Assembly (NCBI GenBank): GCA_002686595.1
Contig: NYXZ01000015.1
Coordinates: 19,587 to 83,586, forward strand
Direction of reading: 5' to 3'
Source of the DNA: Planctomycetota bacterium
GTDB lineage: Bacteria > Planctomycetota > UBA1135 > GCA-002686595
Length of the DNA stretch: 64,000 bases
In this document: positions 26,227-33,843 of the stretch, piece after piece
How the letters are laid out: every line of letters starts with the position of its first letter
Numbering within the stretch: the first letter of the stretch is position 1
Position numbers and translations under genes: made by a program
Notes under the pieces: generated by a model
Seen by the model: only the letters and a program-made list of their open reading frames with translations
Databases searched by the model: none
What the model was told of the DNA's origin: nothing

Positions 26227-28763
26227 GGGGTGAACTCCAGATCATCCAGGCCCAAGCGGCCTTCGGTCGAGTTCGCGCCCGTGGCGAAGACCAGCCGCAG
26301 GGCGGCGAGGGAACGCAGGTTGAGAGCCGGTTGGGCGTTACGGAAATCAGCCAGGCGCAAGCGCAGGGTTTCGAACTCATTGCCCCACCCGCTGCCGCTG
26401 CCTTCGCCGGTGCGTTGATAGGGTTCCTCGACACCGCCGCCGTAGGCCGAGATGTCGATGGAGCTCGCGCTGCCTGAACTGTCGCGCAGTTCGATGGCGA
26501 AGGTCAAGTCGCCCAACTCGGCGATCGTCATGGGGTGGCGCGTACCCTGGCAGGCGCGCAGGGAGAGCCAGGTCATGTCGGTCACATCGGCCAGGTCGGC
26601 GGGCACTTCCCATTCGATCCAAGCCGGTGCCGACCAGTCGAAGACGACGCCGGTGGTAATGTCGTTGTCGCGACCGCGGGTCATCCCATTCATCGGATCC
26701 GCCGCATTCCAGGTGAAGGTCGAGTTGTTGTCGTTGAGTTGTCCTTCGTGGAGGTTGTCCACACTGGAAAGCACGGCTCCACCCGAGGAACTGATCTCCG
26801 GCGCGCTCTCGCTTTCGAAGTCATCCAGCACCAGTTTGCCGGAGTTGGGCCCCTCCTTGAACTCCATGTTGACCACCAAGCATTCCGGTTGAATCGTCGG
26901 CGCTCCCAGGGGTCTCAACTCCTCAAAATGGCGCGTGAGGAAATCGCGCCCAGCGAGGTCGCCATCGAGGAAGTAGGCCAACATGGGCAGGAGGTAGCCC
27001 TTCATCAGCTTGTGTGTTTTGGTGCGCCCCACTTGGCAGGGACCGGTGGCGACGGTTGAACCGCCACCGTCGTGATAGGACCCGTGTCCCACGCCTTGAT
27101 AGGTGACCGCCGCCCGTCGCCCGGCGGAGCGTTCCAGTATTTGATAGGACTGGGCGGTGTTGGAGGTGGGTACGCCGCTCACATCCGCATCGGCGCTGCC
27201 CACCCACAGGTGGTAGTCCACTTCGTGAGGATTGGTGCGGGCCTTGCCGAAGAAGACCGTGGGCGCGATGCTGCTGAGCAAGACCACATCGCTCGTGGTG
27301 AAGTTATTCGGCGTGTAGAGCCCGTCGTGGATGCGATCGTAGGCGCGCACGATTCCCTCGCCGCCGCGACTGTGCCCCATCCAGACGATGGTCTGGTCAG
27401 CGATGTGGCCGTCCAGAATGCCGCCGTCGATTAGGGCCAAGTTCCCGAGGAACCAATCAGTGTTGGTCAGGGTCGTGGTGGAAGCAGTTTCGATTCCCGG
27501 TCCGGTTTCGTTCTGATGGCTCATGACCACATAACCATAGGAGGCCAGGTGATAGCCGATGTGGTCGTACCATTGATAGTTGTGTCCGTTGCCGTGGCTG
27601 ATGACGATTAGGGGCACCTGTCCCAAACTGCCAATGTCCCGGGGGTAGTAGGTGTTCTGGCCCAACCAGCTTCCACCCGAGTAGAGCGTCTCAATCACGA
27701 CATGGGGGCCAGGCGCCACGGTGTCGCGCACGATGGTGACCCCCGGGCCGTCACTCAGACCGTCGATTAAATCCCCGGGCCCCGCCTGGCCGTCGCGGTT
27801 GCCGTCGAAGACCACATCCAATCCGACCCCGAGGGCTGCACCGGATGTGCCTGAGAGTGTGCCCAGGTCGACGGCAAAACGATTGCTGGCCAGGTTGCCA
27901 CCCTGGACCGTATAGGTCTGGGGCGCGCCGCGCACATCGATCAGCGTGGTGTCAACGCCCCAGGTCGCCAGGTCACGATCCTCCACCAGATACAGATCGC
28001 CGGTGACGCCGGCGAGGGATGGATAGCGCGCCGGATCCAGGGCCACCTTCAGGGTGTCGGTTTCGTTGACCGCGGCGACGAACTGGAAATAGGGCACGAC
28101 CGGCAGGCTGCGCCCGGCCAACTCCGCTTCCAATGGGCCCGCGGCTCCGGCGTCGATGAAGGTCACCGACAGGGCGTTGGAGAGGTTGTGGCCAGCGCCA
28201 CAGGGGTGACCTGGGTCGCGGTACCAGGCCTGGAAATACCAGGTGTCCCCGGGGCGCAAAAGGTGTGTCGGAAGAAAGGCCTTGGACTGGGCGCCGAGGC
28301 CGGCCTCGACGATCGAACCCCCGGCATCTGCTTGGCGCAGGGAGAAACGAGCGCGTCCCGCTCCGCCGTTGCCGATGCACAAGCGCCCATCACCGAGGGG
28401 CGTGTCCATGGTGTCCGCTCCCATGAAGACCACGCCCACTTGGCCCGGGGCGATGCCCGAGACCAGCAGCGTCAGATCATCGGAAACGATGTCCGCGTCA
28501 CCGCTGGCGTCCAACAGGGCGCCGCTGGCCGGATCGCCATCATGGCCCAGGTTGCCACAACCGGCGGCGGGGTCCGTGTAACCACAGGGGCACACATCGC
28601 CGTGACAGAAGGCCCCGCCCACCTGGGCCTGGGCCGGTGTCGGGGCGAGGGCGATCAGCGCCAGCGTGAGGCAGGCGTTGAGCAGGACTCCGGTGGGATA
28701 GGAGGGGCGCGGCCGGCGTCTCTCAGCACCGGGATTCGTGGCGGTGGGTTTGAGTGAGTTCAC
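26223..28763 (-). CDS. Secreted alpha/beta-hydrolase with C-terminal beta-sandwich
   Basis: 846 residues. A signal peptide ends near AQAQV (about residue 47). Residues ~50-370 are a beta-rich extension. The hydrolase domain (~370-640) has the oxyanion region IVISHGNGHNYQWYDHIGY, the nucleophile elbow WMGHSRGGEG (Ser in GxSxG) and a plausible catalytic His in GVGHGSYHDGG. The last ~170 residues (GKLVLDDFESESAP to the end) resemble a carbohydrate-binding-like jelly roll with ACQGTRHP. It is probably a lipase, esterase or chlorophyllase-like enzyme on extracellular substrates. Coupled to the exported protein gene downstream. Confidence 0.72.
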   Translation of the reverse strand: MNSLKPTATNPGAERRRPRPSYPTGVLLNACLTLALIALAPTPAQAQVGGAFCHGDVCPCGYTDPAAGCGNLGHDGDPASGALLDASGDADIVSDDLTLLVSGIAPGQVGVVFMGADTMDTPLGDGRLCIGNGGAGRARFSLRQADAGGSIVEAGLGAQSKAFLPTHLLRPGDTWYFQAWYRDPGHPCGAGHNLSNALSVTFIDAGAAGPLEAELAGRSLPVVPYFQFVAAVNETDTLKVALDPARYPSLAGVTGDLYLVEDRDLATWGVDTTLIDVRGAPQTYTVQGGNLASNRFAVDLGTLSGTSGAALGVGLDVVFDGNRDGQAGPGDLIDGLSDGPGVTIVRDTVAPGPHVVIETLYSGGSWLGQNTYYPRDIGSLGQVPLIVISHGNGHNYQWYDHIGYHLASYGYVVMSHQNETGPGIETASTTTLTNTDWFLGNLALIDGGILDGHIADQTIVWMGHSRGGEGIVRAYDRIHDGLYTPNNFTTSDVVLLSSIAPTVFFGKARTNPHEVDYHLWVGSADADVSGVPTSNTAQSYQILERSAGRRAAVTYQGVGHGSYHDGGGSTVATGPCQVGRTKTHKLMKGYLLPMLAYFLDGDLAGRDFLTRHFEELRPLGAPTIQPECLVVNMEFKEGPNSGKLVLDDFESESAPEISSSGGAVLSSVDNLHEGQLNDNNSTFTWNAADPMNGMTRGRDNDITTGVVFDWSAPAWIEWEVPADLADVTDMTWLSLRACQGTRHPMTIAELGDLTFAIELRDSSGSASSIDISAYGGGVEEPYQRTGEGSGSGWGNEFETLRLRLADFRNAQPALNLRSLAALRLVFATGANSTEGRLGLDDLEFTP

Positions 28764-28872
28764 GGCGCCATTCTCCCATCTTTCGCCGAGGCCACAACCC
28801 CAGTTGCGTCCGTCCCCGTCCAGGCTGTCTCCAGGGCCAGTTCACCCGCTCCACCAGTCGAGCAGATCAGGC

Positions 28873-28878
28873 TATAGT
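28873..28878 (+). promoter_or_regulatory. Possible -10 element of a leaderless transcript
   Basis: TATAGT ends 7 bases before the ATG at 28885, which would put the transcription start on or next to the start codon. No good -35 match is seen at the normal spacing and there is no Shine-Dalgarno. Confidence 0.25.
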
Positions 28879-28884
28879 GGATCC

Positions 28885-30522
28885 ATGGCTGGACCGTCCA
28901 AGAAACAGGGTAAGCAGAGGGCCAGGGGCGTGGCGACTGCGGGAGCGGCCGGGGAAGGGCAGGCGGCACGGCCGCGGAATTACGGACGCTGGCGGGCCCT
29001 GAGCCTCTTGACGGTTTACCTCTTGATGGCCGCCCATGTCATCCATTGGAAGCTGGCTGGCCGCACCCTGGCGCCGCTCGAACTGCATGAGGTGATGTTC
29101 ACCCTGGAGCTCGGCATCGTCACCGCCGGTTTTCTGTTCATGGCAGCCGCCTTCCTGTCGGCTGCCATCTTCGGGCGCTTCTTCTGCTCCTGGGGCTGTC
29201 ACATCCTGGCCCTGGAGGATGCCTGCGCCTGGCTCCTGGGGCGCATGGGAATCGAACCCAAGCCCTTCCGTTCGCGCTTCCTGCGCCTGGTGCCGTCGGT
29301 GGCCCTGATCTACATGTTCGTCTGGCCCCATGTGAAACGCATCACCAGCGGCGGTTCCTTCCCGGGCTTTCGCATTCAGACCGACGCCGAGGGCTGGGCC
29401 TCCTTCGCCACCAGCGACTTCTGGCGAAACTTGCCGCCGGTTTCCGTGGCGCTTTTGACCTTTGCCGTGTGCGGATTCGCCGTGGTCTACTTCCTCGGCA
29501 GCCGCGGCTTCTGCGCCTACGGTTGTCCATACGGCGTGCTCTTCGGTTTGGCGGACCGCTTGGCACCCGGGCGCATCGTCGTGGCGGAAGGCTGCGCCGC
29601 CTGCGGCCACTGCACGGATGCCTGTCAGTCCGGCGTGCTCGTGCACGAGGAGACACAGGCCCATGGGCGCGTGGTGGACAGCGCCTGTCTCAAGGACCTG
29701 GATTGCGTGGCCGCCTGCCCCTCTGGCGTCTTGAGCTACGGCCGCGCGCGGCCGGCGGGTCTGCTCCGTTCCCTGCGCAGAGAGGCGGCGGCCGCCGCGG
29801 ATGACGGACTGCCCTCGACCTACGCCTTCAGCCCCGCCGAGGATCTGGCCATGGCGGCAGTCTTCGTGCCCGCCACAGGCTTTTTGGCCGGCGCCCACTT
29901 CTCGCTCTTGCCGGTGCCCCTGTGCGCAGTGCTCGGAGCCCTGTGCGCCTGGTTGACGGTCATGTGCGTCCGTCTCCTGCGCGGGCAGGATGTGGCCGTG
30001 GGCGGCGTGCTACTGAAGCGCTCGAGCGGCATGACGGGGGCCGGGGCGGCCTTGATCGTGGCCGCCTGCCTGGCGACGGCCGGCTGGGTCCATAGCGCCG
30101 CACTTTGGAGAGATGAACTGGCCGGCAGTCGGGCACTGGGGGAGGTGCAACGCACACTTGAATCAACGCCTCAAGGGACCGTGGCTGCCGCTTCCCTTGA
30201 ACGGGGAATCGCTCTAGAGATGGCTCTCAGGCGTTTAGAACGTGCCTCGCGCCTGTCGTTGTTTGCTGCCCCACAACTTCACTGGCAGTTGGCCTGTCTG
30301 CACGGCCTCTCGGGTGGCCAACTAGATGGAGCGACGGCGCGCCGCCTGTTGAACGGAGAGCGCGGGGATCAGGATCGCGTACTACTTGAAAAGCGCCTGC
30401 ATGGCGAATACGGCGGGCAGCAGGGAACCGCTCCAAGTTCCGAGGGGGATGCCCAGCGGGCAATTCATGCGCGGGCGGGTCTGGCTCACCTGCGTCAGAT
30501 AACGCGGCCTTCCAGGTCCTGA
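28885..30522 (+). CDS. Polyferredoxin-type integral membrane protein (NapH/NosR-like)
   Basis: 545 residues from the ATG at 28885. About five membrane segments surround CxxxC pairs FFCSWGCH and FCAYGCPYGV, the hallmark of the NapH/NosR/CcoG group, followed by two [4Fe-4S] ferredoxin motifs, CAACGHCTDAC and CLKDLDCVAACPSGV (the latter with widened spacing). Two further membrane helices follow and then a soluble ~150-residue C-terminal helical domain with no ferredoxin character. Such proteins pass electrons from quinol across the membrane; the partner oxidoreductase is not in the window. The last 28 bases overlap the convergent PilZ gene. Confidence 0.82.
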   Translation: MAGPSKKQGKQRARGVATAGAAGEGQAARPRNYGRWRALSLLTVYLLMAAHVIHWKLAGRTLAPLELHEVMFTLELGIVTAGFLFMAAAFLSAAIFGRFFCSWGCHILALEDACAWLLGRMGIEPKPFRSRFLRLVPSVALIYMFVWPHVKRITSGGSFPGFRIQTDAEGWASFATSDFWRNLPPVSVALLTFAVCGFAVVYFLGSRGFCAYGCPYGVLFGLADRLAPGRIVVAEGCAACGHCTDACQSGVLVHEETQAHGRVVDSACLKDLDCVAACPSGVLSYGRARPAGLLRSLRREAAAAADDGLPSTYAFSPAEDLAMAAVFVPATGFLAGAHFSLLPVPLCAVLGALCAWLTVMCVRLLRGQDVAVGGVLLKRSSGMTGAGAALIVAACLATAGWVHSAALWRDELAGSRALGEVQRTLESTPQGTVAAASLERGIALEMALRRLERASRLSLFAAPQLHWQLACLHGLSGGQLDGATARRLLNGERGDQDRVLLEKRLHGEYGGQQGTAPSSEGDAQRAIHARAGLAHLRQITRPSRS

Positions 30523-31226
30523 CGCTGGCGCTCGACTACAAAGTCCATCACCGTTTCCTGACGCGCCAGGAAGTCAGGCGTCTCGTCCTTAAGGAAGTAC
30601 ATGCCGAGATGGATGCCGCGCGGGGCTAGGTGGCGCTCGCAAATCGAGGCGGCGAACTCCAACCGTTGACCGTCCAAGGTGAAGGCCACGGTGACGCGCG
30701 TGAAGGCCGCCAGTTTCACTTCGACCTCCGAGCCGACGCGCAGGGAGAGTCCGTCGGCGGAGATGTCGTTGAGGACCAACGCCTTGAAGGCGGCGCCCGT
30801 GGGCGTGGACAGGTGAACTGCGATCGGCTCCGTGGCCAGGGGGCGCACGCGGTAGGCGGCGCGTTGGCTGAAGAGCACTTGCAGAGCCGGAGCCAAATCC
30901 GACTCAACCTCCTCCGGACGGGTGAAGGCCAGGATGTAACGCCGGCTATTGCCGCGGTCCCGGCGGCGCTCGATGCGCGCTTCCACCTCGATGCCCACCT
31001 TCCAGGATGGCGAGCGCACCTCAAGGGTCACTAGCAAGCCCAGGGGAAAGGCGGGCAGGCCAGTTTCACCTTCCCGATAGTTGAGGATCATCTCCCGGGA
31101 TGTGATCGATTGCACCTGGCCCTCCATGGCCGCCAGGCCACAGGCTCCATCGGGTACGATGCGCGCGAGCAGCAGCGTGCGCGCCCGCCGGGTGGGCTGA
31201 AAGAGGGTTTTGGGGTCCGTCGACAT
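30495..31226 (-). CDS. PilZ-domain protein (c-di-GMP receptor, YcgR-like)
   Basis: 243 residues. The N-terminal ~115 residues resemble the YcgR-type flanking domain, and residues ~118-235 form a PilZ domain. The ligand motifs are RAAYRVRP (the RxxxR loop) and DISADGLSLR (the D/N-x-S-x-x-G motif), so c-di-GMP binding is likely. Such proteins tune pilus, flagellar or exopolysaccharide output; type IV pili are encoded at 3.9-8.9 kb. The gene is monocistronic, and the upstream region contains a copy of the dispersed inverted-repeat element. Confidence 0.85.
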   Translation of the reverse strand: MSTDPKTLFQPTRRARTLLLARIVPDGACGLAAMEGQVQSITSREMILNYREGETGLPAFPLGLLVTLEVRSPSWKVGIEVEARIERRRDRGNSRRYILAFTRPEEVESDLAPALQVLFSQRAAYRVRPLATEPIAVHLSTPTGAAFKALVLNDISADGLSLRVGSEVEVKLAAFTRVTVAFTLDGQRLEFAASICERHLAPRGIHLGMYFLKDETPDFLARQETVMDFVVERQRQDLEGRVI

Positions 31227-31303
31227 GGGGGGGGTATCTGACCTAGTTGTCGACCGCTGGGCCGCCTACCTTTAATGGACTAGGCCCCAGGTTGGCATGG
31301 GGG

Positions 31304-31393
31304 CTGGGAGCCCGTTGATAAACTCCCTACTACGGCTTCGCCATCGCCGCGAGGGCTGCGCCTCGCGACGGGGCTATTTCAACGGACTCCTAG
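31304..31393. repeat. Dispersed inverted-repeat element, copy 2 (short form)
   Basis: 90 bp from CTGGGAGCCCGTTGATAAAC to CAACGGACTCCTAG. Both ends match copy 3 in the same orientation, but the central ~80 bp are missing. It lies 37 bases beyond the end of the minus-strand peroxiredoxin-like gene and upstream of the PilZ gene. Confidence 0.75.
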
Positions 31394-31430
31394 GACGGGC
31401 GCAGTCCTGCGCGGGCGGAAGCCGTGTTCC

Positions 31431-31976
31431 TCAGCCGTCCAGCCAGGTCAGGGCTCGGTCCACCGGGATGGAGTCGGTGAAGTCCGCGCCGTAGTGAACC
31501 TGTTCCAGGTGCCCGGTGGGATTGATCAAGAAATCCGCCGGGCGGATGCCGATGCCGTCTCGCAGGGCATCGCGCCAGCGTGGCCGGTGCCCGGCCTGGG
31601 CCGCGGCCCGGGCGCGGCGCCAGGCCCCCGGATGCAAGAGGGCCGTCAAGCCGCCGCCCACGCCCCAGGCCGAGTAGGCCATACGCTGGGGGTCAGCCAA
31701 GAGGGGAAAGGGGAGGGCCTGGGGACCGCTGACGAAATCAGTCAGGGCCGTCACTGGGGAATGGAAAACGCGTATCAGCTCCACGCCCCGAGCTTGAAAC
31801 TCTTCGTAGCGGGCGGCGAACTGCCGCACCGTGAGGACGCAGGTGGGTCACGTGGCGTAGCGCTGGAAGGACAGCAGGTAGCGCCGGCCCGCCAGGTCAC
31901 GGTTGTCGAAGTTACCACCGTCGGCGGTGGCCGATGTGAGGACGGGTGCGGAGTGGCCTACTCTCAGCTGACTCAT
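31431..31976 (-). CDS. Peroxiredoxin-like (AhpC/TSA) selenoprotein, in-frame UGA
   Basis: 181 residues when the UGA at 31850-31848 is read as selenocysteine. The ATG at 31976 overlaps the murQ stop (ATGA), and the first 42 residues (VGHSAPVLTSATADGG, then LAGRRYLLSFQRYAT) are the expected thioredoxin-fold N-terminus of a peroxiredoxin-like protein. The active site then reads U43-P-T-C46 where relatives have CxxC. The fold continues with VRQFAARYEEFQARGVELIRVFHSP and LPFPLLADPQRMAYSAWGV to a TGA at 31431. Without Sec decoding a start downstream would lose the active site. The role would be thiol-based peroxide or disulfide chemistry in the cytoplasm. No selenocysteine machinery is in this window. 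Confidence 0.82.
31813..31827 (-). promoter_or_regulatory. Candidate bacterial SECIS hairpin (peroxiredoxin-like gene)
   Basis: In the mRNA, GCGGC-AGUUC-GCCGC forms a perfect 5-bp stem. It begins 21 nt after the UGA; the 5-base loop starts at +26 and has G in its second position. This fits the published layout of bacterial SECIS elements (loop 16-37 nt from the UGA, G near the loop start). SelB binding is not shown. Confidence 0.55.
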
Positions 31977-32923
31977 GCTGGTTGTTGGTCTTCTGCGGTC
32001 GCCAGGGCGCTGCCCAAGAAGCCGTCGGCGGCCGCCAGGCGTTCTTCCGCGGCGGCTCGCTCAAGTCCACAGCGGCCCATGACCACCGCGGTCTTCACAC
32101 GGCCCCCGGCGGCGTCCAGGAGTTGGCCGGCCCGGCTCCGATCAACATCGGCCAACTCGCAAACCAGGCGCAGGCCGCGGTCCCGCAGCTTGGCATTGGC
32201 ACCGGTCTTCACATCGACCATGCGATTGCCGTGAATCTTGCCCAGGCGCGCCATGGTCAAAGTGGAGATTGTGTTCAGCACCATTTTGGTGGCAGTCCCC
32301 GCCTTGAGGCGTGTGGAGCCCGTCAGGATCTCCGGGCCCGTTTCCAGGCGCAAGCTGAGATCTGCCCGGTCCGGGGCGGCTTCGAAGGGCACGCAGGCCA
32401 AGAAGACGGATGCCGCGCCGGCGGCGCGGGCGGCGGCCAGGGCTCCGTGGGCATAGGGAGTTGTGCCTCCAGCGGAAATGGCGATGACCACATCCGCCGG
32501 GCCCAGGCCGCGGGCCGTCAGTTCGCGACCGGCGGCCTGTTCGTCATCCTCGGCCCCTTCCACGGCCCGCGTCAAAGCCCCATCGCCCCCGGCGATGAGG
32601 GCCTGGACCTGCTCGGGGGAACTGTGAAAGGTGGGGGGACATTCCGCCGCGTCAAGTACTCCCAAGCGCCCGCTGGTGCCGGCGCCCACGTAGAACAGGC
32701 GCCCGCCCTCGGCCAAGCGCGTCGCCACCAGGTCCACTACGCTTGCGATTTCATCGGCCGCTCGCTGCACGGCACTGGCCGCCGCGGCATCAGCTCGGGC
32801 ACAGAGGGCGAGGGCCTTTTTGGTGTCCAGTTCGGAGAGGCTCTCGCTTTCAGCCAGGGGGCATTCCGTGGGGAGCTGGGCGCGGTCGAGGGCTGGTTTG
32901 TGAGGCTGCGCGGACATGGCCAC
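31973..32923 (-). CDS. murQ: N-acetylmuramic acid 6-phosphate etherase
   Basis: 316 residues, near the family length. It has the SIS-domain fold with GAGTSGRLGVLDAAECPPTF (residues ~70-90), the signature of MurQ, plus AISAGGTTPYAHGAL, STRLKAGTATKMVLNTIST and GNRMVDVKTGANAKLRDRG. It cleaves the lactyl ether of MurNAc-6-phosphate to GlcNAc-6-phosphate in peptidoglycan recycling. No MurP or AnmK is nearby. The stop overlaps the start of the selenoprotein peroxiredoxin gene, so they are translated as a pair. Confidence 0.95.
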   Translation of the reverse strand: MAMSAQPHKPALDRAQLPTECPLAESESLSELDTKKALALCARADAAAASAVQRAADEIASVVDLVATRLAEGGRLFYVGAGTSGRLGVLDAAECPPTFHSSPEQVQALIAGGDGALTRAVEGAEDDEQAAGRELTARGLGPADVVIAISAGGTTPYAHGALAAARAAGAASVFLACVPFEAAPDRADLSLRLETGPEILTGSTRLKAGTATKMVLNTISTLTMARLGKIHGNRMVDVKTGANAKLRDRGLRLVCELADVDRSRAGQLLDAAGGRVKTAVVMGRCGLERAAAEERLAAADGFLGSALATAEDQQPA

Positions 32924-32979
32924 ATCAGGTTGGCATAGGCCGGGGGCCGGAGGAAGACCCTCCCACTGACAGAGGCCAG

Positions 32980-33558
32980 CTAGGCGTCGTGGCCCAGGTC
33001 GATCTTGACCGAGGCCGGTAGGCCGAGGCTCGGCAGTTCCCGGCGCAGGTCCCGTTCCAAGCGCCGCATATCAGCATCGGGCACCTGCAGGTAGAAATCC
33101 AAGCGCGTGCGGCGACCGCCTCCGGGGGTTCTGATCTTCGAGGATTCAAACAGCACTTCCCCGTCGGTCTCCTGCTCAAGCCACTCCCGCAGGCCTTCGA
33201 TTTCGACCTGGCCGCGAAGTTCCAGGCGCAGATGAACGGGGTGCAGCTGGCGCTCAGCGGGCGTGCCCTGGTCGATGGCCACGGGGGTGCCGCGCTCGAG
33301 TTGGATGCTGCTCACCGGGCCGTGGCGGACGATGGCAGAACCCGTCAGCACCACCAGGGACAGCGTCAGGGCCAGCAATCCAAGAAAGCCCAGGCAACCC
33401 AAGAGGCAGCCTCCACCACATCCCAGACAGAGCTTGCCCGGCACCGAACCGTCGGGCTTGGTGCGGCCCAGGAGCACCGTGATGACCAGCACCAGGGCTC
33501 CCAGGAAACCGAGGAAGAGCAGGAAGAGGAAGGCCGGGGGCAGGGCGGTGTGGATCAT
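32980..33558 (-). CDS. Membrane protein of unknown function
   Basis: 192 residues from the ATG at 33558; an open frame extends to 33633 but its extra N-terminus is not signal-like. Two close hydrophobic segments flank a Cys-rich GKLCLGCGGGCLLGCLG stretch (near residue 40-60), which could bind metal or be palmitoylated-like packing. The C-terminal ~120 residues are soluble, with repeated LRLELRGQVEIEGLREWLEQE and LDFYLQVPDADMRRLERDLR patterns. No family recognised. It lies 56 bases upstream of murQ and probably shares its transcript. Confidence 0.6.
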   Translation of the reverse strand: MIHTALPPAFLFLLFLGFLGALVLVITVLLGRTKPDGSVPGKLCLGCGGGCLLGCLGFLGLLALTLSLVVLTGSAIVRHGPVSSIQLERGTPVAIDQGTPAERQLHPVHLRLELRGQVEIEGLREWLEQETDGEVLFESSKIRTPGGGRRTRLDFYLQVPDADMRRLERDLRRELPSLGLPASVKIDLGHDA

Positions 33559-33786
33559 GTCGCTGGAGGCTGGAGTGGGCAGAGGGGTTTGGTCTACGCA
33601 CAGCCTCCAACGGCATTTTACCACGACCGGCAACGAACGCCAGGGCTGCTCGTCATGGGGCAGAGGGGGTCTTTGCCCCCGTTCGTTCTAGCCCCTGGTC
33701 GACGCTAGTATGCTTGGAAGATGAGAGCGAAAAGGGGAGCTGAGGAGTTTGTGAGCTGGTGAGAGGAGGGGAGTGGGAGACGAGAA
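33559..33786. other. Gap between the unknown membrane protein and a bidirectional terminator
   Basis: 228 bases. It must carry the promoter for the minus-strand membrane protein-murQ-peroxiredoxin group. A poly-purine tract near 33740-33780 is the only visible feature. Confidence 0.4.
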
Positions 33787-33825
33787 AAGGGGGCGCCCAC
33801 CGCACGGTGGGCGCCCCCTTGTTTT
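33787..33825. terminator. Intrinsic terminator, likely bidirectional
   Basis: A 13-bp perfect stem (GGGGGCGCCCACC with GGTGGGCGCCCCC, loop GCAC) is flanked by TTGTTTTG on the plus strand and by TTTTCT on the minus strand. It lies 25 bases after the TAG at 33844 of the selenoprotein gene, supporting that TAG, and not the upstream TGA, as the real end. Confidence 0.85.
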
Positions 33826-33843
33826 GTTGAGTTCGATCCGGCT

